64,000 nt of DNA, from contig NZ_CP133781.1 of the NCBI RefSeq assembly GCF_034350045.1, positions 3,006,001-3,070,000 of the forward strand. Reading direction: 5' to 3'. This DNA is from Pseudomonas sp. CCI4.2 (lineage in GTDB: Bacteria; Pseudomonadota; Gammaproteobacteria; Pseudomonadales; Pseudomonadaceae). Shown one piece after another: positions 9,112-16,799 of this stretch. Under the pieces are notes generated by a model. That model ran no database searches, was not told the origin of the DNA, and saw only the letters and a list, made by a program, of their open reading frames with translations. The position numbers and the translations under genes are program-made. Each line of letters opens with the position of its first letter. The first letter of the stretch is position 1.

Positions 9112-9172
9112 TTCGCGAATGAATTCGCTCCCACAGAGTGACTAAACCCGTGGGAGCGAATTCATTCGCGAA
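9112..9172. repeat. REPIN, GCGAATTCATTCGC type
   Basis: Perfect 23-bp inverted repeat, arms reading TTCGCGAATGAATTCGCTCC and then CAC, with a 15-bp centre, in the 162-bp gap between the gntR and dehydratase genes. A single degenerate unit of similar type lies near 41417-41442. Confidence 0.85.
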
Positions 9173-9195
9173 GGCAATATTTCAAACACCAAAAA

Positions 9196-10941
9196 TCAAT
9201 GCGAATGACGCGGCACCTCGGATCCACGGCAGCCGACCAAGAAGTCGAAGTCGCAACCCTGATCCGCTTGCATCACGTGCTCGACATACAACTGACGGTA
9301 GCCACCCGAGATCAGTTTTTCAGGTGCTTTCCATTCAGCCAGTCGCGCAGCCAGTTCGGCGTCGGAAATGTCCAAATGCAAACGGCCGCTGGCGCAATCG
9401 AGTTCGATGAAGTCACCTTCTTGCACCACCGCCAACGGCCCGCCCGCTGCAGCTTCCGGTGCGACGTGCAAGACCACGGTGCCGTAAGCGGTGCCGCTCA
9501 TGCGCGCATCGGAAATGCGCACCATGTCGGTCACGCCTTGGGCCAGCAATTTTGCCGGAAGGCCCATGTTGCCGACCTCAGCCATGCCTGGATAACCCTT
9601 CGGCCCGCAGTTTTTCATGACCATGACGCAGGTGGCATCGATGTCCAATTCCGGGTCGTTGATCCGCGCCTTGTAGTGGTCGAAGTTCTCGAACACCACC
9701 GCGCGGCCACGGTGTTGCATCAGCTCAGCCGTCGCCGCCGACGGTTTGAGCACCGCACCCAGTGGCGCGAGATTACCGCGCAATACGCAGATTCCGCCGT
9801 CAGCCCGGATTGGGTTGTCGAGGGCGCGGATCACTTCATCCTCGCCATAAATCGGCGCGGCTTTAACGTTGTCGCGGATGCTTTTGCCGTTGACGGTCAA
9901 GGCATCAGGATTGGGCAGCAGGTTGGCTTCATCCAGCCGACGCAGCACGGCGGGTAAACCACCTGCGTAGTAAAACTCTTCCATCAGGAAACGCCCCGAC
10001 GGTTGTAGGTCGACGATGGTGGGCATGCCACGGCCCATGCGCGTCCAGTCATCCAGGTCCAGTTCGACACCGATACGTCCTGCAATCGCCTTCAAGTGAA
10101 TCACCGCGTTGGTCGAACCGCCGATGGCGGCGTTGACCCGAATCGCGTTTTCAAAGGCTTCTTTGGTGAGGATTTTCGACAGGCGCAGGTCTTCTTTGAC
10201 CATCTCAACCGCACGCATGCCGGACATGTGCGCCAGTACATAGCGGCGGGAATCGACGGCCGGGATGGCGGCGTTGTGCGGCAACGAAGTGCCCAATGCT
10301 TCGGCCATACAAGCCATGGTCGAGGCGGTGCCCATGGTGTTGCAAGTGCCGGCTGAGCGCGACATGTCGCCTTCAGCGGCGAGGAAGTCGTCCAGCGTGA
10401 TTTGGCCGCCTTTATAGGCTTCGTGCATCTGCCAGACCACCGTGCCGGAGCCGATGTCTTTGCCTTTGTGCTTGCCGTTGAGCATCGGTCCGCCGGTGAC
10501 GACGATGGCCGGAATGTCACAACTGGCCGCGCCCATCAACAGGGCCGGGGTGGTTTTATCGCAGCCAGTGAGCAGCACCACGCCGTCAATGGGGTTGCCG
10601 CGAATCGCTTCTTCCACGTCCATGCTGGCCAAGTTGCGGGTAAACATCGCCGTGGGGCGCAGGTTGGATTCGCCGTTGGAGAACACTGGGAATTCAACCG
10701 GAAAGCCACCGGCTTCGATCACGCCGCGTTTGACGTGTTCGGCGATGGTACGAAAGTGCGCGTTGCACGGGGTCAGTTCTGACCACGTGTTGCAGATGCC
10801 AATAATAGGTTTGCCATGGAATTGATGGTCAGCGATGCCCTGGTTCTTCATCCAGCTGCGGTACATAAAGCCGTTTTTGTCGGCAGCACCGAACCACTGG
10901 GCAGAACGCAGGACATATTTTTTATCAGGCATGTCAGACAT
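9196..10941 (-). CDS. IlvD/Edd-family sugar-acid dehydratase (L-arabonate-type)
   Basis: A 581-residue Fe-S dehydratase. It converts aldonic acids to 2-keto-3-deoxy acids in sugar oxidation pathways. Family motifs seen: LTGCDKTTPALLMGA and GTCNTMGTAST (cysteines for the cluster), AIGGSTNAVIHL, KNCGPKGYPGMAEVGNMG and the SDARMSGTAYGTVVLHVAPE end signature. The context of a GntR regulator, two MFS organic-acid permeases and an AraD1-like remnant favours a sugar-acid dehydratase over IlvD, and the sequence looks like the L-arabonate/xylonate branch. The ATG at 10941 (MSDMPDKK) was preferred to an upstream GTG at 10950. The exact substrate cannot be told from sequence. Confidence 0.87.
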   Translation of the reverse strand: MSDMPDKKYVLRSAQWFGAADKNGFMYRSWMKNQGIADHQFHGKPIIGICNTWSELTPCNAHFRTIAEHVKRGVIEAGGFPVEFPVFSNGESNLRPTAMFTRNLASMDVEEAIRGNPIDGVVLLTGCDKTTPALLMGAASCDIPAIVVTGGPMLNGKHKGKDIGSGTVVWQMHEAYKGGQITLDDFLAAEGDMSRSAGTCNTMGTASTMACMAEALGTSLPHNAAIPAVDSRRYVLAHMSGMRAVEMVKEDLRLSKILTKEAFENAIRVNAAIGGSTNAVIHLKAIAGRIGVELDLDDWTRMGRGMPTIVDLQPSGRFLMEEFYYAGGLPAVLRRLDEANLLPNPDALTVNGKSIRDNVKAAPIYGEDEVIRALDNPIRADGGICVLRGNLAPLGAVLKPSAATAELMQHRGRAVVFENFDHYKARINDPELDIDATCVMVMKNCGPKGYPGMAEVGNMGLPAKLLAQGVTDMVRISDARMSGTAYGTVVLHVAPEAAAGGPLAVVQEGDFIELDCASGRLHLDISDAELAARLAEWKAPEKLISGGYRQLYVEHVMQADQGCDFDFLVGCRGSEVPRHSH

Positions 10942-11028
10942 GATCAGCACTCTTATTGTAAGACTTAATGGCTTTTTCGAAGGCTAAAGTAAGCCTAAAC
11001 GGTTGCGTTTGGAAGTGTTGTAGCTCAA

Positions 11029-11041
11029 ATAGTAATACTAT
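11029..11041. promoter_or_regulatory. Candidate GntR operator in divergent promoter region
   Basis: ATAGTAATACTAT is a 13-bp palindrome (5-bp arms) in the 214-bp gap between the divergently transcribed dehydratase and MFS genes. Its size and place suit a GntR/FCD dimer. Assignment to the regulator at 8311-9033 is inferred. Confidence 0.4.
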
Positions 11042-11129
11042 ATAGTCGATTTTCATTGAGGGACGACCCTGCAGACAGTGCCGATTGATTCGGGCATCAG
11101 CGCGCAGAGGCGAGCCCCAGAGGTTCCAT

Positions 11130-11140
11130 AACAAAAATAA
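11130..11140 (+). promoter_or_regulatory. A-rich Crc/Hfq-type motif before MFS gene
   Basis: AACAAAAATAA lies directly before the GGAGA ribosome site of the permease at 11156 and fits AANAANAA. This would place the permease under catabolite repression in Pseudomonas. Inferred from the motif only. Confidence 0.4.
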
Positions 11141-11155
11141 TTGGAGACCGCTTGC

Positions 11156-12493
11156 ATGGGCCAGGAACTCAGGCTTATACGTCGCATCACCTTGAAGTTG
11201 ATCCCCTTTTTAATCCTGTTGTACCTGGTCGCTTACGTCGATCGCTCTGCCGTGGGTTTTGCCAAGCTGCACATGGGCACGGACCTCGGTATTGGTGATG
11301 CAGCCTATGGCCTGGGCGCCGGTCTGTTTTTCATCGGCTACTTCCTGTTGGAAATCCCCAGCAACCTGATGCTCGAACGTTTCGGTGCCCGCCGTTGGTT
11401 TGCGCGGATCATGATCACCTGGGGCGCGATCACCATAGGTATGGCCTTTGTGCAGGGGCCTCACAGTTTCTATGCGATGCGTTTGCTGCTCGGCGCCGCT
11501 GAAGCCGGTTTCTTTCCTGGGGTGCTGTACTACATCACTCAGTGGTTCCCGGTTCGCCATCGCGGCAAGATTCTCGGGCTGTTCATCCTCTCGCAACCCA
11601 TCGCTATGATGATCACCGGACCGGTTTCCGGCGGTCTGTTGGGCATGGACGGCGTGCTTGGGCTGCACGGCTGGCAATGGTTGTTTATCGCCATCGGCAC
11701 CCCGGCGATTCTGCTGACATGGCCAGTGCTGCGCTGGTTGCCGGACGGCCCAAAACAAGTGAATTGGATGGATCAGGCCGAGAAGGATTGGCTGACCGGT
11801 GAGCTTAAACAGGACCTGGAAGAATACGGCCAAACCCGCCACGGCAACCCGTTGCACGCCCTCAAAGACAAACGTGTGCTGCTGCTGGCGCTGTTTTACC
11901 TGCCCGTCACCCTGAGCATTTATGGCTTGGGCCTGTGGCTGCCGACGTTGATCAAACAGTTTGGTGGCAGCGACCTCACCACCGGCTTTGTCTCCGCCGT
12001 GCCGTATATCTTCGGCATCGTTGGTTTGCTGATTATTCCCCGCAGCTCCGATCGTTTGAACGACCGTTATGGGCACTTGGCGGTGCTCTATGTGCTGGGC
12101 GCTATCGGCCTGTTTTTAAGCGCGTGGTTGACCCAGCCGCTGCTGCAACTGGCCGCGCTGTGCCTGGTGGCGTTTGCGCTATTTTCCTGCACCGCCGTGT
12201 TCTGGACCTTGCCGGGTCGGTTCTTTGCCGGTGCCAGTGCGGCCGCAGGGATCGCGTTGATTAACTCAGTGGGCAACCTCGGCGGTTACATCGGCCCGTT
12301 CGTGATTGGTGCGCTGAAGGAATACACCGGCAGCCTCGCGTCCGGTCTGTACTTCCTTTGTGCCGTGATGCTGTTCGGGTTGGTGCTGACCGGCGTCGTT
12401 TACCGTCTGCTGGAGCGCAAGCATGCGTTGGCGCCCAGCGAATTTGCCGCCAGCGCCCGTAATCAAAGGGCTCAGCCGGCCAGTCGTCCTTGA
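11156..12493 (+). CDS. MFS transporter, anion:cation symporter family
   Basis: A 445-residue permease with twelve hydrophobic segments. The N-terminal block (LYLVAYVDRSAVGFAKLHMG, then YGLGAGLFFIGYFLLEIPSN and GARRWFARIMITWG) is the standard signature of the ACS family, which includes galactonate, glucarate and phthalate permeases that bring in carboxylates with protons. It is divergent from the sugar-acid dehydratase and followed by the AraD1-like remnant, so a sugar-acid substrate is likely. ATG at 11156 has a GGAGA ribosome site 8 bases upstream; a TTG at 11141 in frame lies within that leader. A paralogue lies at 12961. Confidence 0.9.
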   Translation: MGQELRLIRRITLKLIPFLILLYLVAYVDRSAVGFAKLHMGTDLGIGDAAYGLGAGLFFIGYFLLEIPSNLMLERFGARRWFARIMITWGAITIGMAFVQGPHSFYAMRLLLGAAEAGFFPGVLYYITQWFPVRHRGKILGLFILSQPIAMMITGPVSGGLLGMDGVLGLHGWQWLFIAIGTPAILLTWPVLRWLPDGPKQVNWMDQAEKDWLTGELKQDLEEYGQTRHGNPLHALKDKRVLLLALFYLPVTLSIYGLGLWLPTLIKQFGGSDLTTGFVSAVPYIFGIVGLLIIPRSSDRLNDRYGHLAVLYVLGAIGLFLSAWLTQPLLQLAALCLVAFALFSCTAVFWTLPGRFFAGASAAAGIALINSVGNLGGYIGPFVIGALKEYTGSLASGLYFLCAVMLFGLVLTGVVYRLLERKHALAPSEFAASARNQRAQPASRP

Positions 12494-12512
12494 ACCCTGC
12501 CTAGAAAGGAGC

Positions 12513-12865
12513 ATGAACATGCGTTTAGTACAGTTCGAATTGAGCAACGGCGAACGTCGCGTCGGTGTGGTTGACGGTGAGCGTGTACACGAAGTATTGG
12601 GCGCTGGCAGCGTCCGTGAATTGGCCATGGCCGCTATCGAAGCCGGCCTAAGCCTGGTGGAGCAAGTCGACGGTCAAGGGCTCGGCGCCAATCATGGCTA
12701 CGCGCAGCTGTTGCAGGAATTGCGACCTTGTCGTTTGCCGACGGTGTACGCACTCAGCCGGGCGATCAATTTGAAATCAGCCAAGCCGATTTCGGTGCAC
12801 CGTTGATCAACGGTATCGCGCCAGCTGACGCGGTGTTTGAGCCGGGGCAGGTCAAAGCGCTTTAA
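12513..12865 (+). pseudogene. AraD1/GguC-type (FAH-fold) gene, internally deleted and frameshifted
   Basis: The first 65-70 codons encode a typical AraD1/GguC N terminus (MRLVQFELSNGERRVGVVDG ... YAQLLQEL). At about 12717-12724 the frame breaks: the original frame runs into unrelated residues and stops at 12806, while the +1 frame reads ADGVRTQPGDQFEISQADFG and continues to a stop at 12863-12865, which is the C terminus of the same family. AraD1 proteins are about 330 residues; roughly 200 central residues, including the active site, are missing. Family members act on 2-keto-3-deoxy sugar acids, the next step after the dehydratase. The good AAAGGA ribosome site and the two intact ends point to a recent deletion. 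Not functional in this form. Confidence 0.85.
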
Positions 12866-12938
12866 CCTTGCAACACCGCATCAAACTTTCGCCGCCATGC
12901 TTGTTTCCACCTGGGAACAGGCGTGGCCGAGAGTACCT

Positions 12939-12950
12939 AATAACAATAAC
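12939..12950 (+). promoter_or_regulatory. A-rich Crc/Hfq-type motif before second MFS gene
   Basis: AATAACAATAAC sits just before the GAGG ribosome site of the permease at 12961 and contains AANAANAA. Nearly the same leader string (CCTAATAACAATAA) precedes 4713. Target of Crc/Hfq by inference. Confidence 0.45.
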
Positions 12951-12960
12951 GAGGTGCGCC

Positions 12961-14286
12961 ATGACCGCTGACACCCTGGCTATCGAACGACCGTATACCG
13001 AGTCTTTCGAAGACGCTATCTACCGCAAAGTGAATTGGCGGATCGTCCCGCTGTTCATTGCCTGCTTCCTGTTTGCCTACCTGGATCGGGTGAACATCAG
13101 CTTCGCCAAGTTGCAGATGCAAACCGATCTGGGCTTTAGCGACACCGTATATGGCTTGGGCGCGAGCCTGTTTTTCGTGGGTTATTTCCTGTTTGAAGTG
13201 CCGAGCAACATGCTCCTGCACAAGATCGGCGCGCGTGTCTGGATCGCTCGAATCATGGTTACTTGGGGCATCACCTCTGCGTGCATGATGTTTGTGCAGA
13301 ACGAGTTTTGGTTCTACAGCCTGCGCTTTCTGATTGGCGTGATGGAGGCTGGTTTCGTCCCCGGCGTGCTGTATTTCTTTACCCAGTGGTACCCGAGCAA
13401 TCGTCGGGCACGGGTGAATTCCTACTTCAAAAGCTCGATTTGCCTGTGTGGGATTGTCGGCGGCCCGATTGCCGGTTTGATCCTCGGTCATTTCAACGGC
13501 GCACTGGGGATGGAAGGCTGGCGTTGGCTGTTTCTGCTGGAAGGCATCCCCTCGATTTTGCTTGGCGGGTTGGTATTTTGGCTGGTGAGCGACCGCATCG
13601 AAGACGCGCCGTGGCTCGACGCAGAAGAAAAACAGGTGATGCGCGAGCGCATGGCCAAGGAAACCAAGCCGGCTGGAACGCAGCGTTTTGCTGATATCTG
13701 GAAACACCCGACCACTTACGTCATGTCCGGCATTTACTTGTGCCTGGTAATGGCCTTGACCGGGGTGCTGTTCTGGATGCCGCAACTGATCAAAACTGCT
13801 GGCGTGGCGGACACCCTGGACATTGGCCTGTTGACCGTTATCCCTTATGTGATCGCGGTAATCGGCAACCTGTTGGTGGGTGCCAGCTCCGACCGGCACG
13901 GCGAGCGACGTTGGCACATGGCTGGCTGTTCGGTACTGACGGCGGCGGGTTATCTGGTGTGCGCGCTGTATCCGGGGCAGCTGGTGCCGTTGATGATCGG
14001 CATGAGCATGATCCTGACCGGCATCATCGCCTGGATGCCGATCTTCTGGACCATTCCTCCGCGCTTTCTCAACGGTCTGGCCGCTGCTGCGGGCATCGCG
14101 CTGATTAACTCATTGGGCCAACTCGGCGGAATCATTGCGCCGTTCATGGTCGGTCGAATCAAAGACCTGACCGGCACCGCGACCCCAGCGTTGTATGTAT
14201 TGGGCGCAGTGACACTGGTGGCGACCGGCTTGATTATTTGGGGCATCCCGGCGCGTTATTACGTGCGTGAGACGGTTCATGATTGA
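12961..14286 (+). CDS. MFS transporter, anion:cation symporter family (second copy)
   Basis: A 441-residue ACS-family permease with a soluble N terminus (residues 1-25) and twelve hydrophobic segments. It shares the blocks AYLDRVNISFAKLQMQ, YGLGASLFFVGYFLFEVPSN and GARVWIARIMVTWG with the permease at 11156, so the two are paralogues, though too different for a recent tandem duplication. Its place after the AraD1-like remnant suggests uptake of a sugar acid or related carboxylate. The ATG at 12961 has a GAGG ribosome site; an upstream in-frame extension to 12868 crosses non-coding leader and was rejected. The substrate is not deducible. Confidence 0.9.
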   Translation: MTADTLAIERPYTESFEDAIYRKVNWRIVPLFIACFLFAYLDRVNISFAKLQMQTDLGFSDTVYGLGASLFFVGYFLFEVPSNMLLHKIGARVWIARIMVTWGITSACMMFVQNEFWFYSLRFLIGVMEAGFVPGVLYFFTQWYPSNRRARVNSYFKSSICLCGIVGGPIAGLILGHFNGALGMEGWRWLFLLEGIPSILLGGLVFWLVSDRIEDAPWLDAEEKQVMRERMAKETKPAGTQRFADIWKHPTTYVMSGIYLCLVMALTGVLFWMPQLIKTAGVADTLDIGLLTVIPYVIAVIGNLLVGASSDRHGERRWHMAGCSVLTAAGYLVCALYPGQLVPLMIGMSMILTGIIAWMPIFWTIPPRFLNGLAAAAGIALINSLGQLGGIIAPFMVGRIKDLTGTATPALYVLGAVTLVATGLIIWGIPARYYVRETVHD

Positions 14287-14309
14287 AGAGTTTTAGGCGA
14301 CCGCAAATC

Positions 14310-14397
14310 TGTAGGAGCCGACCTGTTGGCGATAAAACCAGGATTACGGCGCGTCCGATGCACCGCGCCGCCTGCCTCGCCAACAAGTTGGCTCTTA
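14310..14397. repeat. Inverted pair of CCAACNTGTTGG-type REP units
   Basis: TGTAGGAGCCGACCTGTTGG ... and a reverse unit TCGCCAACAAGTTGGCTC frame an 88-bp element just after the second MFS gene. It is adjacent to the large repeat that begins near 14395. Confidence 0.7.
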
Positions 14398-14748
14398 TAA
14401 AACTACTTTTTAATCTTTTGAAAACAATGGGTTGGCGCGGGTTTGGCGTGTATATCCGGCCTTTGTGGTTGCTGAACTTATGGTTTCGCTTTTACAGCGA
14501 GGCACCTTTTTCAAACGCCCAAAAGGTCCCCCAAAACGCTTGCCCCACCATGCGGGCCCTCGCTTAGGCTCGGTCTTCCCTCACTCCGGCGTTGCTCCGG
14601 GGGTCGCCGTGAGCGGCCGTCCCTGGCCGCGCACGGCTTTCTCGGCATCCTTGCCTCGTTACCCCCTGCGCAACGCCTGCGTTCGGCCGCATGGTTTCAC
14701 GGGGCCTCTTCCCGCAATTCGATATTCAATTCACTGGCGATCTACAGG
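14395..14748 (+). repeat. Large dispersed repeat, copy A
   Basis: This block matches 31209-31577. From about 14525 to 14744 the two copies are identical by eye except for one base (CTCCGGCG here, CTCCAGCG there). The left part is more diverged and lacks a 15-bp stretch present in the other copy. A 13-bp hairpin with one mismatch lies at 14606-14637 (GCCGTGAGCGGCC / GGCCGCGCACGGC). Both copies keep one frame open from an ATG (14480 here; MVSLLQRGTFFKR), and the length difference is in frame, but no ribosome site is evident and composition is low in acidic residues. I treat it as a non-coding repeat, with coding not excluded. Confidence 0.85.
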
Positions 14749-14759
14749 CGGGCGACTAT

Positions 14760-14969
14760 CTGTAAGAGCCAACGTGTTGGCGAAGGTCCTTCGGACCTAT
14801 CGCAGCCTTCGGCAGCTCCTACAGAAATCTGTGCGGCGCCAAAACTGTGGGACCGAATTTATTCGGGAAGGCTTCCGTCCTGACACGCTGCAATCTCGAA
14901 GCACACAAAGTGCTTCCCAGTTTGCTGCGCGACAGCGCAGCGTCGAAGACGTGGCGGACCCTCCTACAG
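14760..14969 (+). repeat. Composite dispersed repeat module, copy 2
   Basis: Ordered units CCAACGTGTTGGCGAAGG, CGCAGCCTTCGGCAGCTCC, GACCGAATTTATTCGGGAAG and CTGCGCGACAGCGCAGCGTC, ending CCTCCTACAG. The whole module follows copy A of the large repeat and has the same structure at 31589-31794; inverted relatives are at 4316-4496 and 37613-37821. Confidence 0.85.
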
Positions 14970-15002
14970 TACAATTCGCGCCTTTACCTAGGCGATCTTC
15001 CC

Positions 15003-15296
15003 ATGACCACTCCAACGCTTTTGACCCTTTTGAAAACACCCCACATGCTGGAAATCGACGGCTTGCACGCCTTCGAATATGTACTCAACGACACCCACTT
15101 AGAAATCGAAGCCGTTGATGGCCGTGAACGCAAGGTGTGGAAGTTCACCGTGGCGCAGGTCGACGCCGCAACCTTCGATGCTCAATTGCAAAGCTGGGTG
15201 TTGACTGACGGCAACGCCGATCACCGCTTGGTATGCCTTGAGGCGTTTTCCCCAAGTGAAGAAGACGATTCCCAAGACGCTGCCGAACAAGACTGA
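15003..15296 (+). CDS. Small conserved Pseudomonas protein (possibly DUF5629-like)
   Basis: A 97-residue soluble acidic protein beginning MTTPTLLTLLKTPHMLEIDG, with a conserved-looking core (LEIEAVDGRERKVWKFTVAQ) and an acidic tail (SEEDDSQDAAEQ). No signal peptide or known catalytic motif. I recall similar short proteins in other Pseudomonas under DUF5629, but this is a weak memory. The ATG at 15003 is chosen because upstream in-frame sequence belongs to the repeat module. It stands alone between the repeat and the lactonase gene. Function unknown. Confidence 0.7.
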   Translation: MTTPTLLTLLKTPHMLEIDGLHAFEYVLNDTHLEIEAVDGRERKVWKFTVAQVDAATFDAQLQSWVLTDGNADHRLVCLEAFSPSEEDDSQDAAEQD

Positions 15297-15462
15297 TCTG
15301 CGCATCTAACGCTGACAGCGGTAAGCAGTGTGAAGGTTCGGTGGCATTTCTGGCCATGCGCCTCGGCGCAATAAAACTAGTTGATTGAAGGTGCTGTCTA
15401 CAGCGAAGGTCAATATTGACCGCGTGCGGCGCCCAACAAGCCTAATAACCAGAGAGATGCCC

Positions 15463-16629
15463 ATGAACCGAAAAATTCTGCCCTGGCTGGTGATAGCCAG
15501 CGGCCTCACTGCTTTCCCTGTCTTGGCGCAAAACATGACTGATTATGACCTGCTGGTGGGTGCTTACACCCAAGGCAAGAGCGAAGGTATCTATCGCTAC
15601 CGGTTCGACAGCAAGACCGGACAGATTGACGCACAGCCCCGGCAGGTGATCAAAAGTGAAAACCCGTCTTGGCTAACCCTTTCCAAAGATCAGCGCTTGC
15701 TGTTCGCGGTCAATGAGAACGGCCCAGGGCAGACGGACACCGTGGGCAAGGTCAGCAGCTTTGCGATTAATGGCAAAACCCATGAAGTCACGCCAATCAA
15801 CCAGGTCGACAGCAGGGGTGATGAGCCGACTCACTCCAGCTTGAGCGCAGACGGGCGTTTCCTGTTTGTCGCCAACTACGCCGTGCACCCTGATCCGGGT
15901 GGCGCGCTGGCGGTGGTGCCGGTGGACAAGTCCGGCAAGCTCTCGCCGGTATCGCAGACCGAGACTCATCCGGCCAGCAAAGTTGATCCGGAGCGTCAGG
16001 CGTCTTCACACGTGCATTCGGCCGTGCCATCGCCGGATGGCAACTACTTGATCGCCAGTGATTTGGGCGCGGACAAGCTGTTCGTCTTCCACTACACGGG
16101 CAAAGGCCCGCAACCGTTGCAACCGGCCAAAACGCCCTCAGTGGACTTGCCACCTGGCAGCGGTCCTCGGCATTTGCTGTTCAGCAATAATGGCAAGCAC
16201 GCGTACCTGACACTGGAAATGGCTGCGCAAGTGGCGCTGTTCGATTACCACGATGGGGTGTTCAAGCGCACCCAGTTGGTTGATTTGTCCGACAAGAGTA
16301 TCAAGCAGAAGGTCGGTGGCGGCGGGCTGCACAGCTCAGCCGACGGTAAGTTCCTCTACGTCGCGAACCGTGGCGACGTGAATCAATTGGTGGTGTTCGC
16401 CATTGATTCGGCCAGCGGCAAGCTCAAAGAGATTCAGCGCCGTTCGGTTGAAGGTACAGAGCCACGTGAGTTCAGCATTGATCCAACCGGGCATTTCATG
16501 CTGATTGCCAACCAGAAAAGCAACCAGATCGTCACCGTTCACCTTGATCCGAAGACCGGGATGCTGGGTGACACCGTGCAGAAAATGGATTTCGACTCAC
16601 CATCGGACTTCAGGTTCCTCACTCGATAA
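15463..16629 (+). CDS. Periplasmic lactonase-family (YbhE-like) beta-propeller
   Basis: A 388-residue protein with a Sec signal peptide (MNRKILPWLVIASGLTAFPVLAQ, cut after VLA). The mature part is a seven-bladed propeller of the 6-phosphogluconolactonase/YbhE family. Typical segments include LVGAYTQGKSEGIYRYRFD, LFVANYAVHPDPGGALAVVP, HVHSAVPSPDGNYLIASDLG, PGSGPRHLLFSNNGKHAYLT and GGLHSSADGKFLYVANRGD. E. coli YbhE is cytosolic; an exported version would act on periplasmic sugar lactones, but that is inference. The ATG at 15463 follows AGAGAG; ATG at 15457 is an alternative adding two residues. Confidence 0.85.
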   Translation: MNRKILPWLVIASGLTAFPVLAQNMTDYDLLVGAYTQGKSEGIYRYRFDSKTGQIDAQPRQVIKSENPSWLTLSKDQRLLFAVNENGPGQTDTVGKVSSFAINGKTHEVTPINQVDSRGDEPTHSSLSADGRFLFVANYAVHPDPGGALAVVPVDKSGKLSPVSQTETHPASKVDPERQASSHVHSAVPSPDGNYLIASDLGADKLFVFHYTGKGPQPLQPAKTPSVDLPPGSGPRHLLFSNNGKHAYLTLEMAAQVALFDYHDGVFKRTQLVDLSDKSIKQKVGGGGLHSSADGKFLYVANRGDVNQLVVFAIDSASGKLKEIQRRSVEGTEPREFSIDPTGHFMLIANQKSNQIVTVHLDPKTGMLGDTVQKMDFDSPSDFRFLTR

Positions 16630-16644
16630 CGCCTGCCCGTAAAG

Positions 16645-16673
16645 CTGCAGCCCCTGTATAACGTGGGCTGCAG
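16645..16673 (+). terminator. Possible terminator after lactonase gene
   Basis: 9-bp inverted repeat CTGCAGCCC / GGGCTGCAG with an 11-nt loop, 16 bp beyond the stop. There is no T run after it, so termination is uncertain. Confidence 0.4.
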
Positions 16674-16799
16674 GCTGTATTAATTGGGCTGATATGGTCT
16701 AGTACCACAAAGCATTTCTGACATCGAACCCTCGGGCGTAAGTTTGGTTCAACGGCCTGAAACGGCAGCTATCCAAACCGAACATCGAGGCTTCCCAAA

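Noticed and set aside
14432..15118. 228-codon frame running from the large repeat through the module into the gene at 15003
   Set aside because: It joins unrelated repeat sequence with the wrong frame of a real gene. Only the part inside the large repeat is discussed as a possible coding region.
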